Shown piece after piece: positions 1 through 7,921 of a DNA stretch of 13,314 bases. The notes below the pieces were generated by a model. It had not been told where the DNA came from, ran no database searches, and saw nothing but the letters and a program-made list of their open reading frames with translations. Positions within the stretch are counted from its first letter, which is position 1, and every line of letters begins with the position of its first letter. The stretch is from Clostridia bacterium (GTDB lineage Bacteria > Bacillota_A > Clostridia > Oscillospirales > CAG-272): NCBI GenBank assembly GCA_017500625.1, contig JAFVYX010000116.1:1-13314 (forward strand), written 5' to 3'. A program made the translations under genes and the position numbers.

Positions 1-27
1 GCGAAAACGCAAATCTTGCGTTTTCGC
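1..27. repeat. Perfect 12-bp inverted repeat at the window edge
   Basis: The arms GCGAAAACGCAA and TTGCGTTTTCGC are perfect complements around a 3-nt ATC loop. The stem is strong but no T-tract follows on the + strand, so it is not a textbook intrinsic terminator. It may end an upstream phage gene (portal or terminase would be expected there) or belong to the structured leader that follows. No reading frame through bases 1-54 can be assigned to an upstream gene. Confidence 0.7.
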
Positions 28-54
28 GCAGCGATACCCCAAGGATAGGGAAAA

Positions 55-291
55 ATGAAGCAAGTGACAACGCGCGCACATTTTGACCATATCCGCGGGG
101 AGGCCAAGCCGCTTTCAAGGAAGCAACGCAGAGATGCGCAGGGTTTCGCGGAGATAAAACCGTGCAGATCAAGGCGCACCGCAAGGAAGCAAGGCGAAGG
201 CGTATACCAATACGTCAAGCCGCTTTCAAGGAAGCAACGACGTATGGCGGAATTTATCCCGCCGCGAAAAGATGGACCCCATTTCAAGTGA
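55..291 (+). CDS. Doubtful small basic ORF (78 aa) with internal repeats
   Basis: An ATG-started frame of 78 codons that would encode a very basic protein. It contains KPLSRKQRR twice (residues 18-26 and 55-63) because a 24-nt direct repeat recurs with a period of 111 nt, exactly 37 codons. An 11-nt core, CAAGGAAGCAA, occurs a third time in the same frame. In-frame spacing mildly favours coding. Against it, the upstream AAGGATAGGG is a weak and distant ribosome binding site, codon composition is less GC-rich at third positions than in the genes downstream, and the same DNA is full of small hairpins. I do not recognise a protein family. The alternative is that the region is a structured RNA or repeat element and the ORF is incidental; I rate the two about equally likely. 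Confidence 0.3.
   Translation: MKQVTTRAHFDHIRGEAKPLSRKQRRDAQGFAEIKPCRSRRTARKQGEGVYQYVKPLSRKQRRMAEFIPPRKDGPHFK
105..239 (+). repeat. Left composite element: 24-nt direct repeats around hairpins
   Basis: Identical 24-nt copies lie at 105-128 and 216-239. A shared 11-nt core, CAAGGAAGCAA, appears at 116-126, 182-192 and 227-237. Each long copy contains a small GCTT..AAGC hairpin. Between the copies are CGCA-GAGA-TGCG (a GNRA-type tetraloop), GGTTT..AAACC with a 10-nt loop, and the 199-216 hairpin GGCGTAT-ACCA-ATACGTC, which recurs with another loop at 10321-10338. This reads like a structured RNA or interspersed element rather than plain coding sequence. No function can be assigned. Confidence 0.6.
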
Positions 292-412
292 AACTTATGT
301 TACCCTATCTACGGAAGGAGAAAGGCCGAGCGACACGGCGCTATCCGTTTTTGATTTTTTGCGGCCTTTTCTTCTCTTTCCCTTTTGATAGATTTCTGAA
401 AGGAGGACGGGT

Positions 413-541
413 ATGAAGAAGAACGAGTATGCCACCAACAAGGGCGGCTTCATCAAGGCGCCTTCGTCTCCTGCGGCGCAGGATCCGAAGGCCGTTGCCA
501 CGGTGGCTAAGCCGAAGGGCGATCTTCGCGTGGGTAAATAA
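413..541 (+). CDS. Small phage protein of unknown function (42 aa)
   Basis: A 42-codon frame that opens MKKNEYATNKGG and ends GDLRVGK before TAA. It is preceded by a near-perfect AAAGGAGG at 399-406 with 6-nt spacing, the strongest Shine-Dalgarno in the first part of the block, which is the main reason to call it a gene. The product is small, lysine-rich, rich in Ala and Pro and probably disordered. It sits 25 nt upstream of the scaffold-like gene and two genes before the major capsid protein, so it belongs with the head genes. A minor virion or assembly role is possible. No domain is recognisable and I assign no function. Confidence 0.7.
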   Translation: MKKNEYATNKGGFIKAPSSPAAQDPKAVATVAKPKGDLRVGK

Positions 542-566
542 TACTTTACCAAAAAGGAGTTTTTTT

Positions 567-1124
567 ATGGAAAACGAAGCACTTAACGGCGCCTTTTCCC
601 TCGGTGATGGGACGAACGACACGTCCGCGACCGACGGGGAGAGCGCTGCGACACCTCTGACGGAGGGCGTCGCGGAGGGAGCCGAGGGCGGGGCGGACAC
701 ACCCCCGAGCGACGGACTCCCAACCGAGGGAGAGGCCCGGGACGGGGCCGCGGACGAGGGGGAGGACGGCAGGGATTTTGCCACCCTTGAGGCGGCCGAT
801 GCCGCCGCCCTCGCCGCCGTCTTCCCCCGCCGCTTTGGCACGGGGGATCTTTCGGGGCTTGAAAACCCCGAGCGCTACGGCGAGCTGCGCGAGGCGGGGC
901 TCTCGCCTCTCGAGGCCTACTGCGCCTCTCACTACGAGGCGCTTCTTGCCAGGCGCCCGAGGGACACCCGCGCGCACCTTGACAGCTGTGCCGTGCGCAC
1001 GGCAAAAAGCGGCGCCGACCGCATGAGCGCTACCGAGCTTTCGGCGGCGCGGGAGCTTTTCCCCTCGCTTTCGGACGGCGAGCTTGAGGGGCTGTACCGC
1101 CGCGCACGCTACGGCGGTCGCTGA
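567..1124 (+). CDS. Putative phage scaffolding-like protein
   Basis: The product is 185 aa. Start 567 was chosen because AAAAAGGAG lies just upstream (551-559); the open frame extends further left, but the upstream codons overlap the preceding gene and lack a ribosome binding site. Residues 1 to about 70 are acidic low-complexity sequence rich in Glu, Gly, Asp and Ala, presumably disordered. Residues 75-185 are probably helical, with charged segments (for example LSDGELEGLYRRAR near the C-terminus). A small, acidic, helical protein directly before the major capsid gene is the usual place and character of a scaffolding protein. That role is inferred from position and composition, since no sequence motif of a known scaffold family is evident. 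It could instead be a minor head protein. Confidence 0.6.
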   Translation: MENEALNGAFSLGDGTNDTSATDGESAATPLTEGVAEGAEGGADTPPSDGLPTEGEARDGAADEGEDGRDFATLEAADAAALAAVFPRRFGTGDLSGLENPERYGELREAGLSPLEAYCASHYEALLARRPRDTRAHLDSCAVRTAKSGADRMSATELSAARELFPSLSDGELEGLYRRARYGGR

Positions 1125-1152
1125 CACTACACAGTAAGAAAGGAAACAAGGA

Positions 1153-2190
1153 ATGTCATCTATTATCTATTCGCAGTCGGGCGGTCTGCACGATGCGGCG
1201 ATCGGCCGCCTCGAGACCCCCATCAAAATGGTCATTGAGCATGAGTCGGACTACCAGTCGAAGCGCGGCGGTGTGTGCGACTGGCTCTTCAACGTGGAAA
1301 AGTCCAACCGCTTCGGCGAGACGATCGTCGGGCAGAACGAGTTCCGCGTCTTCTCCGCGACCGACGAGGGCGCCGGCGCCGAGAGCGACGGCATTGAGGA
1401 GACCTACAAAAAGTTCATCGAGCATATCCAGTTCTCGAAGGAATTCATCATCACCGCCAAGATGATGGAGGACGCGAACTACGGTGTGGCCGCCGATGCC
1501 CGCCGCCGTGCCGAGAACTTCACGCGTGCCTACTACAAGACGCGCCACAAGATCTGTGAGTACGTGCTTGCGAACGGCACCTCGGCCCAGGGCAGCTTTG
1601 CCGGTGCCACGCTCGACCTCACCGCGCCCGACGGTCTGCCCCTCTTCTCGTCGGCTCACAAGTGGGGCGGCACACAGACGAGCGGCACCCAGTCGAACTA
1701 CTTCTTCGGCGACATTTTCTCCTCGACCGGCGCCTTTGAGGAGGCCCTCGGCGCGCTCAGCTCGAGGATCCGCAACATGAAGGACGAGAACGGCGAGGTG
1801 CTGGGCTACACCGCCGACACGATCATTCTGCCCGGTAACCGCCCCGCCGCCGAGGCCATCGCCAAGAAGGTCTGCGGCTCGGAGGGTGCCCTCGGCAACG
1901 GCTACAACGACATCAACCTGCAGTACGGCAACTGGAACCTCGTGGTCATGCCCGACTGGCAGACCGAGGACGACCGCGTGATGATCATGTCGAGCGAGGC
2001 CAACAAGAACCTCGGCGGTAACATGTTCTTCAACCGCGTGCCCCTGACCGTCTCCAACTGGGTGGACCACCACACGGGCAACTACCTGTGGTGCGGCCGT
2101 TGCCGCTTCGGTGTCGGCTTTGGCACCTACAAGCACATTCTCCTGGCTGTCGGCGGCACCGCCGTCGAGGGCGCCACGGCCATCGCCTGA
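1153..2190 (+). CDS. Phage major capsid protein, HK97 fold (Mu gpT-like)
   Basis: The 345-aa product would form the icosahedral shell. The length is normal for a small HK97-fold capsid protein without a protease-cleaved delta domain. Residues 85-140 carry a long charged helix region (KKFIEHIQFSKEFIITAKMM onward) like the spine helix area. Residues 162-169 read LPLFSSAH, resembling the PLFS..H motif of the Mu-like head subunit group. The remainder is rich in short beta strands (IILPGN, WNLVVMPDW, GNMFFNRVPLTV) typical of the A and P domains. AAAGGAAAC lies a few bases before the ATG. The gene follows the scaffold-like gene by 28 nt and precedes a neck gene by 10 nt. The capsid call is firm; the subfamily is from memory of the motif and less certain. 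Confidence 0.85.
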   Translation: MSSIIYSQSGGLHDAAIGRLETPIKMVIEHESDYQSKRGGVCDWLFNVEKSNRFGETIVGQNEFRVFSATDEGAGAESDGIEETYKKFIEHIQFSKEFIITAKMMEDANYGVAADARRRAENFTRAYYKTRHKICEYVLANGTSAQGSFAGATLDLTAPDGLPLFSSAHKWGGTQTSGTQSNYFFGDIFSSTGAFEEALGALSSRIRNMKDENGEVLGYTADTIILPGNRPAAEAIAKKVCGSEGALGNGYNDINLQYGNWNLVVMPDWQTEDDRVMIMSSEANKNLGGNMFFNRVPLTVSNWVDHHTGNYLWCGRCRFGVGFGTYKHILLAVGGTAVEGATAIA

Positions 2191-2200
2191 GGTAACGCGT

Positions 2201-3058
2201 ATGACGGTAGCTCAGCTGGAGGCCGCGGTGGCGCGCCTCGGGTTTGCGCCGTCGATCGATGACGGCGGCGAGCTTCTGCGCGATGCGGCCGAGCGGGCGA
2301 TCGCCGAGATCCTCGCGGTGCGTCCGCGCATCGGTCGGCTCATTCTCCGCCATCTGCCCGAGACGCCCCTTTTGGCGGTGGCATCGCCGAAGGAGATCCG
2401 GGGAGAGAAAACGTTTTCTCTCCCCGAGGGCGGCTCCTTCTACCTCGAAAGCGTGGGGGAGGGACACCTGACGGTAGCGCGCGGCACGCAAAAGAAGGAC
2501 TATCCCCTGAGCGCGGGCCTGCGCGGCGGGGTCACCGTAACGGTGGGGGCGATCCCCACCGCGGAGGGGAGCGTCACTCTGCGCGTCAGCGGCGGGGCGG
2601 GCTTTTATCTGCCCGTTTTGGCGGTCTATGCCTCGCCTTACGCCTTGGCGGCGCCGCCGATCTCCCCCTTTGGTACCAGCGATTACGATCTTTCGGCGCT
2701 GGCCCCCGATTTTGCGGGGCTGGAGGGAGCGCCGCGCCTTTCCGACGGCACCCCCCTTTGCGAGGGTGAGGAGGGGGATTATACGCTGGACGGGAGCGTT
2801 TTGCACCTGGCACCGAGGCGGGCGTGCGAGATCCGCCTCTCCTACCGCCGCCGCCTGCCCCTCACCCGTGAGGGCAAGATCCCCCTCACAGACGAGGAGG
2901 CGGCACTTTTGCCCCTCTTTTGTGCCGCTTACGTCTTTCTTGACGACGACCCCGACAAGGCGACCTTTTACCTTGCGCGCTTCCGCGAGGGGCTTGCGGC
3001 CATTCTGCCGCCGCGCGAGGCGGTCACCGCGTTTCGCGACGTGATGGGTTGGGGGTGA
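2201..3058 (+). CDS. Probable phage head-to-tail adaptor/connector protein
   Basis: The product is 285 aa. ATG at 2201 is preferred because the open frame further left lies inside the capsid gene, while GAGGT overlapping the capsid stop codon can serve as ribosome binding site. The N-terminus (residues 1-50) is helical, the middle (60-190) is beta-rich, and the C-terminal 60 residues contain a helical segment with LTDEEAALLPLFCAAYVF then LDDDPDKATFYLARF. That pattern (acidic, then a YLARFREG-like helix) is one I associate with phage neck and adaptor proteins that bind the portal from below. The position between the capsid protein and a tail-hub-like protein fits. Function is inferred from order and general character, not a diagnostic motif. 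Confidence 0.6.
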   Translation: MTVAQLEAAVARLGFAPSIDDGGELLRDAAERAIAEILAVRPRIGRLILRHLPETPLLAVASPKEIRGEKTFSLPEGGSFYLESVGEGHLTVARGTQKKDYPLSAGLRGGVTVTVGAIPTAEGSVTLRVSGGAGFYLPVLAVYASPYALAAPPISPFGTSDYDLSALAPDFAGLEGAPRLSDGTPLCEGEEGDYTLDGSVLHLAPRRACEIRLSYRRRLPLTREGKIPLTDEEAALLPLFCAAYVFLDDDPDKATFYLARFREGLAAILPPREAVTAFRDVMGWG

Positions 3059-3062
3059 CGGA

Positions 3063-5732
3063 ATGCAAGGTTCTGTTTACACGAAGATCTATTCCGACAT
3101 GGGCGGCGTGGATTTTTCGGGTGAGCCGAGCGAGATCTCCGAGCATCGCTTTGCCTACCTTGAAAATATGTACCGCGACTACGAGTCGGGCGCGGGGGCG
3201 GGCGTTGAAACGATTCCCGGCTTCCGTACCGTCAGCGACCTGCACTCCCCCGTGCACGCCATACACCCCGACCCGCGCGAGCGCGGCGCCTTCCTGGTTC
3301 ACGCGGGGCGCGCGCTTTACCGTCTGACTGTCGCCGAGCGAGACACCGCCCCCACGGGGGCGGCTGTCCTCGGGGCGGGTGGGGCGCCCCTCACCCTTGC
3401 GGACGGGAGGAGCCGCTCAACGCTCCTTGAGGGCCGCCTCTGCCTTGTGGACGGCGAGCGCTATACCCTCTATGACGGCGTGGGCGCCACGGCAGCCGAT
3501 GCGGGGGCGTACGTGCCCACCACCTACTCGGACGGCGCTCCCTACGAGCAGAGAAATCTGCTCACCCAAGAAACGGTGGAGGAATTTCACCTCTTTGATG
3601 CCGCGGCCTACCCCTATGAGAGCGAGGGGATCCGCTACCGCGTGACCGACGGGGGCGTTTGCCTCGTTGCGGGCATCGATGCCCGCGAGGAGACCGTGAT
3701 CGTCCCCGCACGGGTGACGCTGGGTGGCCGCGACTACGCCGTGGCGGGCATCGACGATTTTGCCCTGCGCGGCGACGGCACGATCAAGACGCTGATCCTT
3801 TCCGAGGGCATCACCACGCTCGGACAATGCTGCTTCTTCGAAATGGCGGCGCTAACGACGGCGGTGCTTCCCTCGACGCTTTCGATCCTGCCCGCACAAA
3901 GCTTTGAGGGCTGCACGGCGCTCACAACGCTCTACCTCTCCGAGGGGCTTCTGGAGGTCGGCTACCACGCCTTTCATAACGCGCCGATCGCCAAGGTCTA
4001 TTTCTCGGGCGCGAGCGAGGATTACTTTGCGATCGCAGGGAACGAGAACATTTTCCCCCTGCACAACCCGAACAGCACCCAGCTGTTCGGTGACGTGCGC
4101 TACAAGCGCACGCGCCTGCTCCTGCCTGTGCGCGGCGAGGGGGCCGAGATCACCGAGGTCCGCCTTGACGGTGCCACCCCCGAGGCGTGGGAGGGGATCC
4201 TCTCCCGTGTGGAACGCCGCGGCGGTGTGCCCTACCTTGTGCTGGACACCGAGAGCTTTGACCTCTTGTACGGGAAAACGCTTTCTCTTTCGGTGCGTGT
4301 CGAGGATACGCTGGCCGCGGAGCTTCTGGCCGAGGGCAAGACCTACACGGGGAGCGGCGCCGGGGCGATCCACGGCTGCCGCCTCATTGCGCGGTACGAC
4401 GGGCGCCTCTTTCTCTCGGGCAATCCCGCCCTGCCCGGCATCGTGTTTTATACCCACCGCGACAAAAACGGCACGGTGCGCCCCGACTACGTGGGCGCCT
4501 TTAACCGCTTCACCGACGGGGACGGACGCGCCGCGGTACAGGCGATGACGGCAACTCCCACTTACCTTCTTGTGCTTCTCGAAACGCCGACCGAGGGACA
4601 CTCGGTCTTCTGCCACGTGGGGGCCGATACCGAAAGTGACCTTGTGCCCCGCGTCTATCCCGCCGAGGAGGGCGCGGGCGCGCTCGGGTGCGTCGGGGAG
4701 GCGTGTGTGTTTCTCGACGACACGCTCTTCCTCTCGAAGGAGGGGCTGGAGGCCGTGGAGCGCGAGGCGCTCACGAGTGAGCGCTGCGTGGTGCATCGCT
4801 CGGAGGCGGTCGATGCGCGACTTGTCGGAGAGGCGCTCTCCGAGGCAACGCTCTTCCGCTACCGCACCTACCTCGGCATTGCCGTCGGGGGACGAGTGTA
4901 TCTTGCCGACGGGCGGCGCCGCTCGACGCGCGACGGACACGTCGAGTACGAGTGGTACTACCTCTCGGACATCGGTGTTTACGTTGGCCAGACCGACCGC
5001 TACCGCTACCGCACGGCCTTCCCCGAGGGGGTTTCCGAGGAAACGATGCTGACGGCGGGAACGGAAGTACTGAGGGCGGCCATTCACCCGAGCGGCGGCT
5101 ATGCCGACGGCGCGACCGTCTTCAGCACGGCGGTCGAGGACGGGGGGCCGATCCTCTACGTGAAAAGCGGCTCGCTGGCCTACCTTGTCGACACCGACGG
5201 AGAAAAGACGGGGGGCGTTTTTTCGCCCGCGACCGCCTTTTACGAGTGCGAGGGTCTTCTCTTCTTCGGCACTCGCGCGGGAACGGTGTGCGTTTTCAAT
5301 ACCGACAAGCGCGAGGAGGACGGACGGATCCCGCGCCGCTACTACACCTTCAACGGCCGCGCCTACCTTTCGGGCTGTGCGACAAGGAGTGAGCATTGCG
5401 GAAAGCCGCATCTTACGAAAAGCACGGTCCGCGGCGGGGGCGCCGTGAAGCTGCGCGCCATGACGGGCGGCAAGCTGGAGGTGCGCGTGCGTACCGACCG
5501 CGAGGGCTGGCGCGTGGCCGACGTTCTGTACGGCGGCCGCCTCGACTACGGCGAGACCGACTTTGCCGCCGCCGAATTCTCCACCGAGCCCGACACCGTG
5601 GTGCCTCTCCGTGAGGGGGCGCGGCGCTGGGTGGAAAAGCAGCTTTATTTTGTATCGGAGGAATATCAGCGGCCCTTTGGCATCATTACGGTGGCCTATC
5701 AGTACAGGGTCGCAGGGAGGATCAAAGCATGA
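3063..5732 (+). CDS. Tail hub/nozzle-like protein with BspA-type LRR insert
   Basis: The 889-aa product probably forms the tail tube end of a short-tailed virion. The N-terminus (DMGGVDFSG, residues 12-20, then a loop naming an IPGFR segment near 51) matches the opening of T7 gp12/P22 gp10-type tail proteins, which begin with a 'D-F-(S/T)-G-G' stretch and a 'RPGF' turn. Residues about 185-345 are different: tandem units such as IKTLILSEGITTLG, then FEGCTALTTLYLSEG and YHAFHNAPIAKVYFSG, which are BspA/LRR_5 leucine-rich repeats. From about 350 the tail-protein body resumes, with blade-like beta repeats (GLLFFGTRAGTVCVFN) and a C-terminal segment (LEVRVRTDREGW) typical of this group. The start has only a weak ribosome binding site 4 nt after the previous stop, suggesting translational coupling. 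The stop overlaps the next start as ATGA. The LRR insert is the unusual part and may contact the host surface. Confidence 0.7.
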   Translation: MQGSVYTKIYSDMGGVDFSGEPSEISEHRFAYLENMYRDYESGAGAGVETIPGFRTVSDLHSPVHAIHPDPRERGAFLVHAGRALYRLTVAERDTAPTGAAVLGAGGAPLTLADGRSRSTLLEGRLCLVDGERYTLYDGVGATAADAGAYVPTTYSDGAPYEQRNLLTQETVEEFHLFDAAAYPYESEGIRYRVTDGGVCLVAGIDAREETVIVPARVTLGGRDYAVAGIDDFALRGDGTIKTLILSEGITTLGQCCFFEMAALTTAVLPSTLSILPAQSFEGCTALTTLYLSEGLLEVGYHAFHNAPIAKVYFSGASEDYFAIAGNENIFPLHNPNSTQLFGDVRYKRTRLLLPVRGEGAEITEVRLDGATPEAWEGILSRVERRGGVPYLVLDTESFDLLYGKTLSLSVRVEDTLAAELLAEGKTYTGSGAGAIHGCRLIARYDGRLFLSGNPALPGIVFYTHRDKNGTVRPDYVGAFNRFTDGDGRAAVQAMTATPTYLLVLLETPTEGHSVFCHVGADTESDLVPRVYPAEEGAGALGCVGEACVFLDDTLFLSKEGLEAVEREALTSERCVVHRSEAVDARLVGEALSEATLFRYRTYLGIAVGGRVYLADGRRRSTRDGHVEYEWYYLSDIGVYVGQTDRYRYRTAFPEGVSEETMLTAGTEVLRAAIHPSGGYADGATVFSTAVEDGGPILYVKSGSLAYLVDTDGEKTGGVFSPATAFYECEGLLFFGTRAGTVCVFNTDKREEDGRIPRRYYTFNGRAYLSGCATRSEHCGKPHLTKSTVRGGGAVKLRAMTGGKLEVRVRTDREGWRVADVLYGGRLDYGETDFAAAEFSTEPDTVVPLREGARRWVEKQLYFVSEEYQRPFGIITVAYQYRVAGRIKA

Positions 5733-7696
5733 ATATCAGAAAAATTACCGAGGAGGAGGTGCGCTCGCTCTGGGTGCAGCGCCTCTCGGACACGCCGAAC
5801 CGCGCGGGGAGATTCGGCACACCGGGGCTGACGGCCGCCGAGATCAAGGCGACCTACGACGCCCTCGCGCTCCGCATTGTCGAGCGCTACAATGAGCTGG
5901 TGGACGACGTCCTCTCGGGCGAGGTGATGCACCTCATCAAGACGGGGCGGGGCGAGGACACGCTGGCTGACCTGTTCCACGACGTGCAAAGCGGACGCCT
6001 GGCCGAATGGCTGACGGTGGACGGCACGCGCTCGCTCGCCCGTCTGGCCGCCGCCTACGACAGCCATACCCACGACGGGGAGTACGCCCCCCTTCGTGAC
6101 GGCAGGATCCCCGCGAGCGTCCTGCCCGAGAGCTACGAGAGCGCGTACGCCGAGGCCGAGCAAGAACGCATGGCCGCCGAGCGTGAGCGCGAGGCGGAGG
6201 AGGCCGAGCGCCGAGCCGCCGAGGCCAGGCGCGAGGCGCTCTCCGAGGCGCTCAGCGAAACGATCGCCGAGGTCGAGGATAGGAGCGCGGCGCTCGGGCG
6301 TGTGCTCGACGAGGCCGAGGCCAAGGCCGAGGAAACGAAAACGCTGGCAAGCACGGCGCTTCTTCGTACGGCAAAGCTTGAAAAGCGCGTGGACAATCTG
6401 CTCGCCGCCGCCGAGGGCACGGCCTTCTCCTACCGCGAGGACACGAGCGCCGCCTACGAAAAGCTCGTGCCCGAGGACTCGCTCCCCTATGCGGCCATTC
6501 GCCGCCTCGGGGGTGGCGGTGTGGGGGCCAACGCCCTCTATCCCTCGGCAGACTGCCGACTCACCGACGACTACCGCTCGGCCCTCGGCCACAGCGACGG
6601 GCGCGTGCTCTACCAAACGGGTTTCGCCCCCGGCCGCACGAGCTATTGGGAGGGCTTCTCTCTGACGCTCTCGACGGGCGTCACCTACACGGTGGCCCTT
6701 GACGTCTACGTGCCCCCCTCGATCGGCGCCGAGGACAACGGGAGCTTCCACTTTGGCCTCTTCCGCGCCGAGGAGGGGCGGACGACCGTGAGCATTCCCT
6801 TCTCGGTCAGCGAGCGCGGTACGTGGGTGCGGCGCGCCTTCCTCTTTGACGGTCCCACCTGCCTTTCGCCCTCGGGAAGCTACACCGATTCCGGCTTTGT
6901 GATGCTCGCCTATACGGGCGCCGCCCTGCCGACGGGCGAGAGCGTGCGCTTTGCCCGCTTCTCGGTAACGCGAGGCACAGGGAGCGTGTATCACGCCCCC
7001 GAGGACGGCGATGCCGTCAAGACCACGGCGGTGGTGGTGCGCGGGCGCAACCTCATTTCCTGCCCCTATCCCGCCGCCGCCCGCGAGAGCACGCTTCACG
7101 GAGTGACCATCACCCAGAACGAGGACGGCAGCATCACGCTTTCGGGCGTGGCCGAGAGGAACGTTTCCTACCCCCTGTATACCGACGCCAACCACCTTGC
7201 GCTCCCCGAGGGCGAGGTCACGCTGGCGCGGCCGCCGATCGAGGGGGTGGATCTTTTCCTTAAGACCGAGGAGAAAGTGCGGAGAAGGGACACCTTTCTC
7301 ATCAAGGAGAGCGATCCCTACTTCGGGCATTACTATCTCTACCTCTATATCCGCGAGGGCACGCAGCTGGACGGCGTGACGATCCAGCCCTTCCTGTGCC
7401 GCGGCAACCCGAAGCCGACCGTGCCTTACCTGCGGCCGAAGCGCTACGTCGTTCCCGATGCGCTCTTGCGATTGGCGAGCTACGGCCGCGCCGAGAACTA
7501 CTATGACACCGAGACCACGTGCTTTTACGGGATCGTCGACCTTTTCGGCAAGCCCTACGCCACCCCCACTGTGACGGGCGTCGGGGATTTTCTCGACGGG
7601 GGCGTGATCCCCGTGGAGGCGGGCGGCTCGCTCGTCTTTGAAAACGCGAGCGGCGACGCCGTTTTCTCGCACGTGATCTTTGAGACCAAGCTGTAA
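5729..7696 (+). CDS. Phage tail fibre / receptor-binding protein
   Basis: The product is 655 aa. Residues 1-110 form a helical anchor; SHTHDGEYAPL at 112-122 is a short motif common at the base of tail fibres. Residues 139-228 are an Ala/Glu/Arg-rich heptad region, almost certainly a trimeric coiled coil. About 270-420 is a beta-sandwich-like module (YWEGFSLTLSTGVTYTVALD onward) resembling carbohydrate-binding jelly rolls. From 440, NLISCPYP followed by GVTITQNEDGSITLSGVA opens a second beta module of a kind frequent in gut phage fibres. The fibre would project from the tail and bind a surface glycan or protein; the receptor cannot be told from sequence. The ATGA overlap with the tail-hub gene indicates coupled translation and joint assembly. 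No enzymatic (depolymerase) motif was seen. Confidence 0.75.
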   Translation: MNIRKITEEEVRSLWVQRLSDTPNRAGRFGTPGLTAAEIKATYDALALRIVERYNELVDDVLSGEVMHLIKTGRGEDTLADLFHDVQSGRLAEWLTVDGTRSLARLAAAYDSHTHDGEYAPLRDGRIPASVLPESYESAYAEAEQERMAAEREREAEEAERRAAEARREALSEALSETIAEVEDRSAALGRVLDEAEAKAEETKTLASTALLRTAKLEKRVDNLLAAAEGTAFSYREDTSAAYEKLVPEDSLPYAAIRRLGGGGVGANALYPSADCRLTDDYRSALGHSDGRVLYQTGFAPGRTSYWEGFSLTLSTGVTYTVALDVYVPPSIGAEDNGSFHFGLFRAEEGRTTVSIPFSVSERGTWVRRAFLFDGPTCLSPSGSYTDSGFVMLAYTGAALPTGESVRFARFSVTRGTGSVYHAPEDGDAVKTTAVVVRGRNLISCPYPAAARESTLHGVTITQNEDGSITLSGVAERNVSYPLYTDANHLALPEGEVTLARPPIEGVDLFLKTEEKVRRRDTFLIKESDPYFGHYYLYLYIREGTQLDGVTIQPFLCRGNPKPTVPYLRPKRYVVPDALLRLASYGRAENYYDTETTCFYGIVDLFGKPYATPTVTGVGDFLDGGVIPVEAGGSLVFENASGDAVFSHVIFETKL

Positions 7697-7705
7697 GGAG
7701 GACCT

Positions 7706-7921
7706 ATGAAGCGACTGAAAGATAAGCTGTCCGCGGCCAACGGGACCGCGGAGCGGCGCTACGGGGAGCGCGTGAATGCCCTTTTGCGTGAGCGCTATTC
7801 CCTCTCCGAGGAGCTGTCGCTCCTGCGCCGCCGCGACGAGGCGCCAAAGGCCTTTGCCGCCTACTCGGCCTTTGCCGAGGAGTGCAAGGCGCGCGCCCGT
7901 GCCGAGGAGGAGTGCGTATGA
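7706..7921 (+). CDS. Small conserved-type phage protein downstream of fibre (71 aa)
   Basis: The 71-aa product is almost entirely helical and highly charged. Its central segment RYSLSEELSLLRRRDE, then KAFAAYSAFAEECKA, resembles small proteins I know as a recurrent, uncharacterised neighbour of tail fibre genes in clostridial phages. A strong TAAGGAGG overlaps the stop codon of the fibre gene with 4-5 nt to the ATG, so expression is tied to the fibre. The stop overlaps the next gene's start (ATGA). A role as fibre chaperone or minor tail component is possible but unproven. The gene call is well supported by spacing; the function is unknown. Confidence 0.8.
   Translation: MKRLKDKLSAANGTAERRYGERVNALLRERYSLSEELSLLRRRDEAPKAFAAYSAFAEECKARARAEEECV

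Noticed and set aside
105..239. CRISPR-like array in the left direct repeats
   Set aside because: Only two full 24-nt copies, 87 nt apart, with structured rather than unique-length spacers and no cas genes.
318..370. GAAAGGCCG / CGGCCTTTT pairing upstream of the 42-aa gene as an attenuator
   Set aside because: The stem is only about 9 bp with a loop near 35 nt, and no alternative antiterminator structure is convincing. The rest of 292-412 shows nothing beyond the ribosome binding site of the 42-aa gene.
1156..2136. Antisense open frame (326 codons) opposite the capsid gene
   Set aside because: A shadow of the capsid gene, with low-complexity Val/Ala/Gly-rich translation.
3852..5411. Antisense open frame (519 codons) opposite the tail hub gene
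   Set aside because: Same composition effect; the sense frame has recognisable LRR and tail-protein sequence.
5699..7672. Long antisense open frame (657 codons) opposite the tail fibre gene
   Set aside because: It mirrors a well-supported sense gene with overlapping start/stop coupling; GC-rich codon use with few TTA, CTA and TCA codons leaves the opposite frame open. No ribosome binding site or recognisable protein is seen.
5729..7696. Diversity-generating retroelement target in the tail fibre C-terminus
   Set aside because: No template repeat or reverse transcriptase was found in the window, and the C-terminus shows no adenine-rich variable codon cluster.
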